Shown here in pieces: positions 8,470-19,110 of a DNA stretch of 64,000 nucleotides; positions within the stretch are counted from its first letter, which is position 1; every line of letters starts with the position of its first letter. Both the position numbers and the translations under genes were made by a program. The notes under the pieces were generated by a model, which saw only the letters and a program-made list of their open reading frames with translations, was not told the DNA's origin and did not search any database. Source of the DNA: Bacillota bacterium (GTDB lineage Bacteria > Bacillota > Clostridia > Saccharofermentanales > DTU023); the NCBI GenBank assembly GCA_023622515.1, contig JAMNZB010000007.1, positions 1 through 64,000 on the forward strand, given 5' to 3'.

Positions 8470-10731
8470 ATGACAAAAACAGATTTAGATTTGCAAGCCC
8501 TACACCTTCAGTATGGAGATTGGTATAAAGATGAGGGCATGCTTGAACGGGCAAGGATGAGCGGAGATTTATACCCTTATTCAAGACTCTTTCGCCCCAT
8601 CAAAATCAACAACATTACGCTGAAGAACCGCCTTGTTATGGCCCCTATGGGAAATATCAACATGAACGAAGAAAACGGCCGGCCATCAAGCACCATGCTT
8701 GCCTATTTTGCAGAAAGGGCAAAAGGCGGGGTTGGCCTAATTACCTCAGGCCTTATTCCGGTCTCCCAAACCCTTGATCCAACCCTCTTGGAAAAGGGGG
8801 GTATTGGTTATTTTCCAAGACTTTCGGGAAGCCGCAGCTTCTTTTCCGGTTGGCGTGACCTTGCAGAAGCTTGCCATAACTACGGTAGCCACTTTTTTGT
8901 ACAATTGACAGCCGGCCTTGGTCGGGTGGGCAATCCGGAATGTTTGCTGACCCACAAGAAATTTCCGCGTTCTGCCTCCTTTAACCCTAATTTCTATGTG
9001 CCGGAGATTCCCTGTCTTAGGCTCTCGGATAGGAAATTAAAGAAAATAGTTAAAGCCATGGGGCAAGCTGCGGCTGATGCCAAGGCTTGCAAAATTGACG
9101 GTGTCTACCTGCATGCCCATGAAGGTTATCTTATGGAGCAATTAGCCAATCCGGCCTATAATCGCAGAAAATTGGGACGCTACAAAGATCCCAAACGCTT
9201 CGGCCTGGATATTGTAGAAGAAATTCGCCGCCGGGTAGGGAAAGATTATCCGATTATGTTCCGTATTAACCTGTCCTTAGCCTTACAGGCAACCTACAAG
9301 GAAGAGATGGAAACGGATAAGGTATTGAAAAAATTTAAAAATGAACGAAGTGTTGCCGACACACTTGCCTATATGGAGGACTTGGTTAAAGCCGGAGTTG
9401 ATCTTTTTGATGTTGATCTTGGTTCTTATGAAAACTGGTGGCTCCCCCACCCACCAAGCTATATGCCCCCGGGATGTTTTGAGTCTGTGGCCAAAGCTGC
9501 CAAAACACATTTTGCAGAAAAAAATGTCCGGAGTAATAAAGGTCTGGAAGTGCCTATTGTAGCCGTAGGCAAGCTGGGCTACCCTGACCTTGCCGAGAAA
9601 ATTTTACGTGATGAAAGCGCGGATATGATTATGTTGGGCAGGCCCTTGCTGGCCGACCCCGATTGGCCGAAAAAGGCTTATGCCGGCCGTGTGCATGATA
9701 TCCGACCCTGTATTGGCTGCCAGGAAGCTTGTGTCAATGAATTTGTTCATGGCGGCAAACCCCACTGTACTGTCAATCCCCGCTGCAGTTTTGAAGAGCA
9801 GTTCCCGAAAGAGCCCCTCTTTGCCCGTAGAAACAAACGAGTGGCCGTAGTTGGTGCCGGCCCTGCCGGCATGGAAGCGGCCCTGACACTTCATGAGCGT
9901 GGACACGATGTTACTTTATACGATGAAAAAGACAGTCCAGGCGGGATGATGCATACAGCGGCTTTTTTAGCGAATAAAGTCGACCTAAGAAATTTACTCA
10001 GCTGGTACCAAACACGTATCCGGCAAGCCATGTCCGGACTCGGTTTTTACTACTATCCGGGAACTGTTGCCAGTGTTAGCCTTTTAGAAGATGAGCGCTA
10101 TGATGTAATCATTTGCGCCACAGGGACAAGAGAAAGAAAGATCGATTTACCGGGCTTTGAACGTACGGTTTCCGCTACAGCTCTTTCTCATAATCCGGAT
10201 TTGGCTAAAGATAAGAAAAATATCGTTATTATCGGTGCCGGTCCTGTTGGCTCAGAACTAGCCTTTATCCTGGCTGATGACGGCGAAAAGAAGGTTACAT
10301 TGGTAGAACAATTGCCCTATGCAATGAAGGAATTATGCACGGCCAACAGGGGTTACCTTTTACACTACATGGAAAAGAAGAATGTTGAATTGCATGTAGC
10401 TTCTCAAATAACGGAAATCCTTGAAGACAAAGTCCGTATCCGCAAAAACATATCAAAAACACTAGCGAAGCCTTTTGTTACATGGACACCGGTCCTTCCT
10501 GATAATGTGAACAACCCCCTTGCCAAACCGGCTCAAGAGGAGTTTGCTGAACTGGCCATTGAATGTGACTTATGTGTTTCCGCTATTGGAAATGAGGCAA
10601 ATACAGACCTGTATGACGAGCTTGTCAGTAACTGGTGTGCACCGGAAATCTATAAGATAGGGGATGCCTTTGCCGGCAGGACGATAAAGGAGGCCATCCA
10701 TTCCGGCTACCGGCTGGCCTTGACGATATAA
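8470..10731 (+). CDS. NADH:flavin oxidoreductase / FAD-dependent oxidoreductase (2,4-dienoyl-CoA reductase-like, OYE family)
   Basis: N-terminal OYE barrel (LFRPIKINNITLKNRLVMAPMG), 4Fe-4S cysteines (RPCIGCQEAC...C), two dinucleotide-binding motifs (VAVVGAGPAGMEAA; NIVIIGAGPVGSELA). TTG start at 8464 also possible. Confidence 0.92.
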   Translation: MTKTDLDLQALHLQYGDWYKDEGMLERARMSGDLYPYSRLFRPIKINNITLKNRLVMAPMGNINMNEENGRPSSTMLAYFAERAKGGVGLITSGLIPVSQTLDPTLLEKGGIGYFPRLSGSRSFFSGWRDLAEACHNYGSHFFVQLTAGLGRVGNPECLLTHKKFPRSASFNPNFYVPEIPCLRLSDRKLKKIVKAMGQAAADAKACKIDGVYLHAHEGYLMEQLANPAYNRRKLGRYKDPKRFGLDIVEEIRRRVGKDYPIMFRINLSLALQATYKEEMETDKVLKKFKNERSVADTLAYMEDLVKAGVDLFDVDLGSYENWWLPHPPSYMPPGCFESVAKAAKTHFAEKNVRSNKGLEVPIVAVGKLGYPDLAEKILRDESADMIMLGRPLLADPDWPKKAYAGRVHDIRPCIGCQEACVNEFVHGGKPHCTVNPRCSFEEQFPKEPLFARRNKRVAVVGAGPAGMEAALTLHERGHDVTLYDEKDSPGGMMHTAAFLANKVDLRNLLSWYQTRIRQAMSGLGFYYYPGTVASVSLLEDERYDVIICATGTRERKIDLPGFERTVSATALSHNPDLAKDKKNIVIIGAGPVGSELAFILADDGEKKVTLVEQLPYAMKELCTANRGYLLHYMEKKNVELHVASQITEILEDKVRIRKNISKTLAKPFVTWTPVLPDNVNNPLAKPAQEEFAELAIECDLCVSAIGNEANTDLYDELVSNWCAPEIYKIGDAFAGRTIKEAIHSGYRLALTI

Positions 10732-10817
10732 TCTAATCAAGAAGCAGAAAGTAGCCTATAATGGTTTAAGTCTGTATGTAAGTACTTTTCAAACGCTGGA
10801 GAAAGGGGAAATACGCT

Positions 10818-11867
10818 TTGAACATCGCACTGATAGGTTGTGGCCGAGTGGCTGAAAAGCACCTGAAAGGGATTTTCTTCCAAGAAAAAAAAGGAAGAGG
10901 AAAGCTTGTCGCTGTGGCTGATTCACGGAAAGAAGCCGCAGAAAATTTACTGAGACAGTATAAAAGAGAAAACATTCCGATTTTTCAAAATCAAGATGAT
11001 TTACTCGCTGCACTTTCACCCGATATTATAGCAATTACGACACCTTCGGGCAGCCATAAGGAATTAGCACTTAAAGCTCTTGGAGCAGGGGCTCATTTGC
11101 TGATTGAGAAACCGCTGGCCATGACCTTGGAAGATGCTCTTGCCATTCGTGATATGGCGGAAAAAACCCGGCGCAAAGTTGCCCTTGGCCATATTTACCG
11201 CTATTTACCCACTGTTCAGCAACTTCATGAAGCCATTGGCTCCGGCCGTTATGGCCGGGTCTTATTTTCCAGTGTTGATGTACGTTGGGGGCATGGGCAA
11301 GACTATTATGATCTAGCCCCTTGGCGTGGAACACGAAAAGCGGATGGCGGCGTCATTATGAATCAGTCTGTCCATGCCTTGGACTTAATGCGCTGGCTTA
11401 TGCATAGTGAAAACAGTAGGATTGAAGAAGTGAAAGGCTTTGCCGATTTACAGAACCACGATATAGAGTCTGAGGATTTGGGTCTCGGTTTATTTGCTTT
11501 TACCAATGGTTCCTATCTGAATTACGAGGGGAGTACGTCTACAGAAGATGACTTACATGAAGCCCGTCTTTTTATCTGTTGTGAAAAGGCTGACATTCGC
11601 GCCGGATTGCTCGGGAAAAAATACCAGTTATCCGTACGGGCTTTTGGCCGGGAAGAGCGTAGGCAATATGTGAAAGCCTATGTTAAAGAGCTTGTAGCTA
11701 AAGAGGGCTTAATTGGTCTATCCACTATAACAAACCCTCATACCGCCATCTATTCCGACCTCATTGCCGCCATACAAGAAGATAAGACACCCCTTGCCTC
11801 AGTACATTCCGGAGTAAGCTCACTGGAAATGGTTGAAGCCCTATATAAGGCGAGCGGGATTATCTGA
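10818..11867 (+). CDS. Gfo/Idh/MocA family oxidoreductase
   Basis: TTG start with GAAAGGGG RBS; NIALIGCGRVAEKHLKG, IEKPLAMTLEDA (EKP motif), GGGVIMNQSVHALDL-like pattern. Confidence 0.92.
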   Translation: MNIALIGCGRVAEKHLKGIFFQEKKGRGKLVAVADSRKEAAENLLRQYKRENIPIFQNQDDLLAALSPDIIAITTPSGSHKELALKALGAGAHLLIEKPLAMTLEDALAIRDMAEKTRRKVALGHIYRYLPTVQQLHEAIGSGRYGRVLFSSVDVRWGHGQDYYDLAPWRGTRKADGGVIMNQSVHALDLMRWLMHSENSRIEEVKGFADLQNHDIESEDLGLGLFAFTNGSYLNYEGSTSTEDDLHEARLFICCEKADIRAGLLGKKYQLSVRAFGREERRQYVKAYVKELVAKEGLIGLSTITNPHTAIYSDLIAAIQEDKTPLASVHSGVSSLEMVEALYKASGII

Positions 11868-12011
11868 TGCAAACAAGAAAAGTTCCTTCAAATCAGGCTG
11901 AAGCGAGGTGCCGGATGTGATAGAAATTAGCTGAAAAGATGGCTTGCAAGTGGAATCGCTTGATGGTAAATACTTGATATTAAATAAAAGAGAAAGCGTA
12001 AGGACCGGACA

Positions 12012-13313
12012 ATGCATTTTATTGATTTGTTGAATAAAAAAAAGAGAGGCCTTGCCCTCTCTACAGAAGAAATTAATTGTTTTGTTGAGGGATATTGCCA
12101 AGGTCATATTCCCGACTATCAGGTGTCAGCCTTTTTAATGGCCATCTACTTCCAAGGGATGACTGTTCAGGAAACGGCTGATTTAACGCTAGCTATGGCT
12201 AATTCCGGCGACCGGGTAGACCTCAGTTCCATTCCCGGTGTAAAGGTTGACAAACACTCCACCGGAGGGGTAGGGGACAAAACAAGTCTGATTATTTCAC
12301 CTATCCTTGCTGCTCTCGGCATTAAGCTGGCTAAAATGTCCGGCCGGGGACTTGGTCATACGGGGGGAACAGTGGATAAACTGGAGTCAATCCCCGGACT
12401 GAAAACAGACTTATCCTTAGAGGAATTTTTTGGGCAGGTAAAAGATATAGGTCTTGCTATTGCCGGGCAAACAGCCAATCTGGCGCCGGCTGACAAAAAG
12501 CTGTATGCCTTACGCGATGTTACGGCAACAGTTGATAATATGTCTTTGATTGCTGCCAGCATTTTATCCAAAAAAATTGCTGCCGGCAGTGACCGTGTGG
12601 TTTTTGATGTGAAATGTGGTAGTGGTGCTTTCATGAAAACGGAAGAAGAAGCAAAAGAGCTCGCCATTCTTATGCGTGATATTGGAGCAAAATCAGGGCT
12701 TGCTGTTCACTCCATTGTCTCCGACATGAACCAACCGCTTGGCCGCATGGTAGGCAACCGCCTTGAAGTCTACGAATCCATCGAGACCTTGAAAGGGCGG
12801 GGTCCGGAAGACTTGAAGGAACTTTGCTTTGCCCTTGCCGGTGAAATGCTTGTTCTAAGCGGTATGTATACCGAGGTCCAGGCCGAAGAAAAGATCTCTG
12901 AGGTTATTGTTAATGGGGCAGCCCTGGAAAAATTCAGAGATATGGTCGCTGCCCAAGGAGGCGATGTGGCTTATATAGATGAGCCTGAGCGCCTCTTACA
13001 GGCCGGGGAGAAATATGAATTTTTAGCGGAAAAAGCAGGGTATGTGACTAAGATGGATAGTGAGGCCATCGGTACAGCCTCCTTGCTTCTTGGTGCCGGC
13101 AGGAGGACTCTGGATGATGTCATTGATTTTGATGCCGGCCTCATCTTTGAGAAGAAGCTGGGTGATCAAGTTGAAAAAGGCGACCTTATTTGCACTCTTT
13201 ATTCCAACGATAGGGCCTTATTTTCTGAGGCGATAGAAAGATTGAAAGGGGCTATTGAGCTAGGGGAGCTTGCTTATAGGAAGAAAAATATTGTTTTGGC
13301 AAGAATTTGCTAA
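12012..13313 (+). CDS. pdp: Pyrimidine-nucleoside (thymidine) phosphorylase
   Basis: VDKHSTGGVGDKTSL, MSGRGLGHTGGTVDKLESIPG, VKCGSGAFMK, typical of thymidine/pyrimidine phosphorylases. Confidence 0.95.
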   Translation: MHFIDLLNKKKRGLALSTEEINCFVEGYCQGHIPDYQVSAFLMAIYFQGMTVQETADLTLAMANSGDRVDLSSIPGVKVDKHSTGGVGDKTSLIISPILAALGIKLAKMSGRGLGHTGGTVDKLESIPGLKTDLSLEEFFGQVKDIGLAIAGQTANLAPADKKLYALRDVTATVDNMSLIAASILSKKIAAGSDRVVFDVKCGSGAFMKTEEEAKELAILMRDIGAKSGLAVHSIVSDMNQPLGRMVGNRLEVYESIETLKGRGPEDLKELCFALAGEMLVLSGMYTEVQAEEKISEVIVNGAALEKFRDMVAAQGGDVAYIDEPERLLQAGEKYEFLAEKAGYVTKMDSEAIGTASLLLGAGRRTLDDVIDFDAGLIFEKKLGDQVEKGDLICTLYSNDRALFSEAIERLKGAIELGELAYRKKNIVLARIC

Positions 13314-13315
13314 AT

Positions 13316-13344
13316 TTGACATTTGCCCACTCTTCTGCTAGACT
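13316..13344 (+). promoter_or_regulatory. sigma70-type promoter for the second tRNA-Asp
   Basis: TTGACA (13316-13321), 17-bp spacer, TAGACT (13339-13344). Confidence 0.7.
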
Positions 13345-13367
13345 TCTGGAACACAATAAAAAAGTAT

Positions 13368-13444
13368 GGCGCAGTAGTTCAGTTGGTTAGAATGCCAGCC
13401 TGTCACGCTGGAGGTCGAGGGTTCGAGCCCCTTCTGCGTCGCCA
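13368..13444 (+). tRNA. tRNA-Asp (GTC), CCA encoded
   Basis: Identical by eye over 77 nt to the copy at 1381-1457. Confidence 0.96.
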
Positions 13445-13445
13445 G

Positions 13446-13470
13446 AGCCACCCTGTTCGGGTGGCTTCTT
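13446..13470 (+). terminator. Rho-independent terminator
   Basis: AGCCACCC-TGTTC-GGGTGGCT then TCTT. Confidence 0.7.
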
Positions 13471-13611
13471 ACTTTATGTCCCTATTCTTAACAATTCTCA
13501 TGTAAAATGGAGATGTTCTTGCACTTATTTGATAAGGTCTACACAAATGAAATAAGCTGTGTCGGCTTTTGTATCAAGTTTAATTTGGTGCAAGAAATGG
13601 AAAGGAAACAT

Positions 13612-14991
13612 ATGTTAAGTAAAACGCTTGTAGAAAAAATTCTTACTACGGCGCTTTCCGGCGGTGCTGAATTTGCCGAAGTGTTCGTGGAAGAGAAAGA
13701 TAATACACGCTTAAATTACGTCGCAGCAAAACTGGACCATGTAGGGGTCGGACGTGATTATGGCTTGGGTCTTCGGATTATTTCCGGCTTTGAAGTAGTC
13801 TATGGGTATACATCGGATCTTTCCGAAAGTAATCTCCTAGCTTTGGCAAGAACAACAGCTGCAGCCCTAAAAGGGACAGAGGACAGCAAGATTATTTCTT
13901 TTAAAGTCCGAGAGAATCGCGGCCTTGTGCCTATTAAAACCTATCCGCAAAATGTTAAGCTCAAAGAAAAACTTGTCCTCTGTAAGGAGGCTTATCATGC
14001 AGCAAAAGAGTATGACGATACCATAGTTCAAGCCTCTGTTAATTATATGGATGAAACACAGCAGGTTCTTATTGCTAATTCAGAGGGTCTTTGGGTTGAA
14101 GATTCAAGAATTCGTACCCGCTTCGTCGTCAATTCTGTTGCCTCCCTGAATGGTGAAATGCAGACCGGTTTCTATGGCCCGGGTGCCTCTATGGGCTTTG
14201 AGTTTTTTGAAACAATTGATGTAAAAGAGGTTGCGCGTGAGGCTAGCCGGATTGCGGCAACCATGATCCGTGCAGACTACGCCCCTTCCGGATCCATGCC
14301 CGTTATTATGGATAACGGCTTTGGCGGAGTTCTTTTCCACGAAGCCTGTGGCCACGGTTTAGAAGCAGCTTTTGTTTCTAAAGGAGCTTCCGTGTATGCC
14401 GGAAAACTTGGTGAATTAATCGCTTCACCCCTGGTTACTGCCTATGATGATGGGACAATTGCGAATGCTTGGGGTACGTCCAACTATGATGATGAGGGCA
14501 GCCTGACCCAAAAGAATCTGCTGATAGAAAATGGTGTCTTAAAATCCTATCTGGTTGATCGCTTTAACGGTAAGCGGATGGGTATGGAAAGCACAGGCTC
14601 TGCACGTCGTCAAAGTTATCGTTTTGCCCCGACCTCTCGTATGAACAATACCTATATTGCAGCCGGTGAATCAACAAGAGAAGAGATTATTGCTAATACG
14701 GAGTATGGCCTTTATGCACAGAAGCTGGGTGGAGGTTCCGTTGATGTTACAACAGGAGAATTTAACTTTGCTGTTGCGGAAGGCTACCTTATTGAGAACG
14801 GGAAAATTACAAAGCCTGTCCGAGGCGCTTCACTGATTGGAACAGGTCTTGAAGTCCTCCAGAAAATTGATATGGTGGCGGATGATTTTTCTCTTGCCGA
14901 GGGTATGTGTGGTGCCGGCAGCGGCATGATTCCGGCTGCTTTAGGGCAGCCTCCCTTACGTATTAGTAAATTGACCGTCGGTGGTAGATAG
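13612..14991 (+). CDS. tldD: TldD/PmbA family metalloprotease, TldD-type
   Basis: GFGGVLFHEACGHGLEA (HExxxH), VSKGASVYAGKLGE, C-terminal GAGSGMIPAALGQPPLRISKLTVGG. ATG at 13612 preferred over the upstream start at 13507. Confidence 0.93.
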   Translation: MLSKTLVEKILTTALSGGAEFAEVFVEEKDNTRLNYVAAKLDHVGVGRDYGLGLRIISGFEVVYGYTSDLSESNLLALARTTAAALKGTEDSKIISFKVRENRGLVPIKTYPQNVKLKEKLVLCKEAYHAAKEYDDTIVQASVNYMDETQQVLIANSEGLWVEDSRIRTRFVVNSVASLNGEMQTGFYGPGASMGFEFFETIDVKEVAREASRIAATMIRADYAPSGSMPVIMDNGFGGVLFHEACGHGLEAAFVSKGASVYAGKLGELIASPLVTAYDDGTIANAWGTSNYDDEGSLTQKNLLIENGVLKSYLVDRFNGKRMGMESTGSARRQSYRFAPTSRMNNTYIAAGESTREEIIANTEYGLYAQKLGGGSVDVTTGEFNFAVAEGYLIENGKITKPVRGASLIGTGLEVLQKIDMVADDFSLAEGMCGAGSGMIPAALGQPPLRISKLTVGGR

Positions 14992-14997
14992 GAGAGC

Positions 14998-16341
14998 ATG
15001 ATGGATAGACGAAACTTTGCTGAACTGTGCCTTACTCGCGCACAAGAAAAATATGATGAAGCGGAAGTATTTGTTCAAGCTTCCAATAGTTCTGCCATTA
15101 AGTTTTACAATGGCAATTTAGAAGAATTTAGTCTTGCTGATAGCAACGGGGCTCAACTCCTTGTCCGCTCCGGGAATAGGTGGGCCAATGCCTATACCGA
15201 GCAAATAGAAGAAGAGGCTATAGATTTTCTTTTGGAAAAAGTGGAGGCTTCTTTAGATGTTGCTGAAGAGAACGAGGACCAAAGCCTTTATGTACCGGGG
15301 GCAGAGGAAAAGTTATGTGACTTGCCTAAGAGGAAACACTTTGACTTCGATTCGGAGAAAATTATTCGTTTTTTACAGGATTTGAGTAATAAGGCCGGAG
15401 AATTAAGTGAAGAGATAAAAGTGACCATGACGAGTGTAGGCTTCCAGTCAGGTCATAAGATCCTCCTCAATAGCCAAGGTCTTGATAGAGAAGAAAAAGG
15501 TAGCGCCGCCTATGCCATGATTTACCTAGTCTTGGACCGGAATGGCGAGATGAAGTCAGACATGGCTTTCCGCTTTATAGATAATTTGGAAGAAGTAAAT
15601 CTGGAAGAACTTGCCCGAGAGGCTATAGAAAAAGCTGCCTCCGCCTATGGGGCCAAGAGCACGAAAGCCGGCATCTACCCTGTTGTTATTGAAAACAGGA
15701 CCTTCAGTTCTCTTTTTTCTGCAGCCCTCAGTGCCGCTTTCTCCTCAGAGATGGTACAGAAGGGTATGTCTCTTTTAGCCGGAAAGAAAGGCGAGCAGAT
15801 TGCTGCTGAAATTCTCAATGTATACGATGATCCGGCAAGTGAACATGCCCTAGTCCCTTCCAGTTTTGACGATGAAGGTGTAGCCCACCAAAACCTAGCC
15901 CTAATTGAAAAGGGAGTCTTGAAAAATTTCTTTTACAATCTTGAAACAGCAAAAAGAGATAAACTGGAAAGCACCGGGAACGCCTCTCGCTCTTATAAGT
16001 CAAAGAGCACACCCGGCCCCGGCTTTATCCGTTTTGTGCCGGGAGAAAAAGACTTCTCCGAGCTGTTAGAAGAGGTTGGAAATGGTCTCCTCATTACCAG
16101 TCTCCAAGGCCTCCACTCCGGTCTTAACCCGGTCAGTGGTGACTTTTCTCTGCCGGCAAACGGCTTTCTTATTGAAGACGGCAAGAAGGGCAGACCGGTT
16201 AATCAGATTACCATTGCCGGAAATATTCTCGACCTGCTCAAGAATATCCGTCAGCTGGGCTCCGATGTGGTCTTAACCTTGGATAACAGCTATGTTCCCT
16301 CGGTTATTGTAGACAATGTTGCCGTTTCCGGTGAGGAATAG
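14998..16341 (+). CDS. pmbA: TldD/PmbA family protein, PmbA/TldE-type (lacks HExxxH)
   Basis: Directly downstream of tldD; VVIENRTFSSLFSAALSAAFSSEMVQKGMSLLAGKKGEQIAAE; C-terminal PSVIVDNVAVSGEE. Confidence 0.88.
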   Translation: MMDRRNFAELCLTRAQEKYDEAEVFVQASNSSAIKFYNGNLEEFSLADSNGAQLLVRSGNRWANAYTEQIEEEAIDFLLEKVEASLDVAEENEDQSLYVPGAEEKLCDLPKRKHFDFDSEKIIRFLQDLSNKAGELSEEIKVTMTSVGFQSGHKILLNSQGLDREEKGSAAYAMIYLVLDRNGEMKSDMAFRFIDNLEEVNLEELAREAIEKAASAYGAKSTKAGIYPVVIENRTFSSLFSAALSAAFSSEMVQKGMSLLAGKKGEQIAAEILNVYDDPASEHALVPSSFDDEGVAHQNLALIEKGVLKNFFYNLETAKRDKLESTGNASRSYKSKSTPGPGFIRFVPGEKDFSELLEEVGNGLLITSLQGLHSGLNPVSGDFSLPANGFLIEDGKKGRPVNQITIAGNILDLLKNIRQLGSDVVLTLDNSYVPSVIVDNVAVSGEE

Positions 16342-16373
16342 TCTTGCACTCAGCTAGAAAACATAGAAATTAT

Positions 16374-16404
16374 AGTGGGCAAATCCTTGCCCACTTAATT
16401 TTTT
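16374..16404 (+). terminator. Rho-independent terminator
   Basis: Perfect 8-bp stem AGTGGGCA-AATCCT-TGCCCACT, then TAATTTTTT. Confidence 0.85.
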
Positions 16405-16646
16405 ACAATAGCCACGGTTTAATTAAAAGCCATGAGGGATTTGAACTTATAGGTTTTGACACGTGTTGTTATAGTAATAACAGTATCGGAGAATGAGATG
16501 TACGCATTAACTTAGGCTACTTTTTCCGCAGGCAATAAGGCATAATAATGCTAATAGGGAAAGTTCGAGTAATTGATACGGTTTCATAGCTATTGAAATA
16601 TATGATCTGAAATTATGTAGTCGTGATAAAATAGTGGGTTGAGACT

Positions 16647-17459
16647 ATGTTGTGGAGTGCAAAAAACGGAAGGGTTACACTTGGTCATACTGACATGGCC
16701 TATGTTTCTTTTGGCTATGGTGATAAGCCGTTGATTTTTCTGCCCGGCTTAAGTGACGGGCTGGCGACTGTAAAAGGGAAGGCCCTGTTATTAGCCAAGC
16801 CGTACAAAATATTTTTTGAAAAATACAAGGTATATATTTTTAGCAGAAAGAATGATTTGCCGGTGGATTACACAATCAGGGACATGGCGAAAGATCAGGC
16901 AGAGGCCCTGGGCAAACTTGGAATGAAAAAAGCAGCTGTCCTTGGCGTATCCCAGGGTGGTATGATTGCTCAGTATCTGGCCATTGACCACGCAGAACTT
17001 ATCGAAAAGCTGGTTATTGCCGTTTCCGCACCAAGGGCAAATGAGATAATACAGAAAGCTGTTAAAAAGTGGATTAGCCTTGCGAATCAGGGGAAACATA
17101 AGCAGCTCATGATTGATGTGACAGAAAAGAGTTATTCACAGGAATACCTCAAAAAATACAGAAAACTATATCCCATTATCGGCTTTGTCGCCAGGCCGTC
17201 TTCTTATAAAAGATTCCTAATTAACGCTAAGGCGATTCTAAGTTTTAATGCACTTGATGATTTAAAAAGCATTCGCTGTCCTACACTAATTATTGCTGGA
17301 GATGCAGATAAAATAGTTGGAATAGAAGCATCCTATGAAATGCATGAACATATTGGGGAAAGCAAGCTGCACGTGTATTCAGGTTTAGGTCACTCTGCCT
17401 TTGAGGAAGCAAAAGATTTCAATAAACGTGTTCTCGATTTTCTGGAAATGACACAATAA
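16647..17459 (+). CDS. Alpha/beta hydrolase
   Basis: VLGVSQGGMIAQYLA nucleophile elbow, LIIAGDADKIVG, GLGHSAFEE catalytic His. Confidence 0.88.
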   Translation: MLWSAKNGRVTLGHTDMAYVSFGYGDKPLIFLPGLSDGLATVKGKALLLAKPYKIFFEKYKVYIFSRKNDLPVDYTIRDMAKDQAEALGKLGMKKAAVLGVSQGGMIAQYLAIDHAELIEKLVIAVSAPRANEIIQKAVKKWISLANQGKHKQLMIDVTEKSYSQEYLKKYRKLYPIIGFVARPSSYKRFLINAKAILSFNALDDLKSIRCPTLIIAGDADKIVGIEASYEMHEHIGESKLHVYSGLGHSAFEEAKDFNKRVLDFLEMTQ

Positions 17460-17604
17460 ATTAAATGGGGAATATATAGGAAAAACTCTGCATGAAATAA
17501 ATGCTGAGGGAATATATCTAGAAAAGGTAAAAATTAACCGGAAGAACCCGGGGGAAAGGAGAATCTAATCACCAGCACCGATGATTGGATGATACGTGAG
17601 ACTT

Positions 17605-18405
17605 ATGAAAGAAAAAATGCTTCAAACAGATAAGGGCAAGGTTTATTATTGGCAATCTTATAATAATTGGAATGCCGGTTCAGATACACTTTTTTTCCTG
17701 CATGGGCTCAGCGCAGATCACAGCATGTTTGAGGAACAAATCGTTTATTTTAAAGACAGATATAATGTTTTGACTTGGGATGCCCCGGCACACGGAAAAT
17801 CCAGACCCTTTAAATCATTTAGTTTTAACGATGCCGCAGTATATATTAAGGAAATCTTGGACAAATGTGCCGTAAGTGAAGTTGTTCTTGTAGGACAATC
17901 TTTAGGTGGATATTTTGCTCAAGCCTTCATAAAACGATATCCGGACTATGTAAAAGCTTTTATTTCCATTGGGAGCACTCCTTATGGTGAATACTACTCC
18001 AAATTGGATAAATGGATTTTAAAGCAAGTAGAATGGATGGCTCATTTGTTTCCCTTCGAGTACATGAAAAGAGCGATGGCAAAACAAGTATCTACCACTC
18101 AAAAGGGGTACGACAATATGTTGCAAATGTTGGCTCCATATACTAAGCGTGAACTTTGTCATTTGCTGGGCCTTGGCTATGCATGCTTTCTGGATGATAA
18201 CTGCGACCTTGAAATTCCATGTCCGGTATTGTTGATTATAGGTGAAAAGGATAAGACCGGTAAGGTGATGCAATACAGTCGAGAGTGGGCAAGACAGACG
18301 GGTTACCCCTTAGAGCTAATAAGTGGTGCCGCTCATAATACTAATGTAGACAAGCCACAGGAAGTAAACGATTGTATTCAGAGTTTTTTATTAAAAGTAC
18401 TTTGA
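17605..18405 (+). CDS. Alpha/beta hydrolase
   Basis: FFLHGLSADHSMF, VLVGQSLGGYFAQAF, LLIIGEKDKTG, SGAAHNTN. Confidence 0.88.
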   Translation: MKEKMLQTDKGKVYYWQSYNNWNAGSDTLFFLHGLSADHSMFEEQIVYFKDRYNVLTWDAPAHGKSRPFKSFSFNDAAVYIKEILDKCAVSEVVLVGQSLGGYFAQAFIKRYPDYVKAFISIGSTPYGEYYSKLDKWILKQVEWMAHLFPFEYMKRAMAKQVSTTQKGYDNMLQMLAPYTKRELCHLLGLGYACFLDDNCDLEIPCPVLLIIGEKDKTGKVMQYSREWARQTGYPLELISGAAHNTNVDKPQEVNDCIQSFLLKVL

Positions 18406-18756
18406 TTATGGCCAAATTGTCGCACCGGAGGCCGCCAATAACTCCGCTCTTTTAAATAGTTAATGCAGCAGATAACAAAAACTTGTTTCAAGAGGTTAGA
18501 TTAGTTAAAAAGTTTCATTTACGCCTTCCCCTCCCTGGCACGAAAGGTCCTCTTTAGAACCGGTGTCAGCCTGGATGACCCCATCCGAAGCTAATAAACA
18601 CAATCCGGTTTACCTATAATCCTGCGACCAAGATTATATAAAATTTCTCAATTCTACGATTTTAGTTTAATTTAAGTTTCGCTAAAGCTTGTTTTCAGCT
18701 CCGCTTTATATACTCAATATAGGCTGAAGCTGAATACTTTATGCGAGGTGAATCGA

Positions 18757-19110
18757 GTGAAACAAAAGATTATGATTGTTGATGATGCAGCGGAATTGAG
18801 AGATGTTTTACGCCTTTATCTTGAAAATGCCGGTTATGAAGTATTGGAAGCTGAGGACGGTTTGAAAGCTTTGGAATGTCTGAAGTCACAGGATATTGAC
18901 ATGATGATTTTAGATATCATGATGCCGAATATGGACGGCTTTGAACTTTTGAAATATTTAGACAGAAATGAGAAAAACAGACAATTTCCTATTATCTTCT
19001 TGTCCGCACGAACCCAAGTCCATGATAAAATCCGTGGTCTGACTCTAGGTGCTGATGATTACATTGAAAAACCCTATAATCCCGATGAGTTTAGAATAAA
19101 GCTTAGCTGA
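18757..19110 (+). pseudogene. Truncated response regulator (receiver domain only), possible pseudogene
   Basis: Receiver IMIVDDAAELRDVL...LDIMMPNMDGFELL...SARTQV...GADDYIEKPYNPDEFRIKLS*; stops inside the expected last receiver helix with no DNA-binding domain. GTG 18757 has RBS GAGGTG. Confidence 0.55.

Noticed and set aside
13323-13505. 60-aa ORF across the second tRNA-Asp
   Set aside because: Reads straight through the tRNA and its terminator; spurious.
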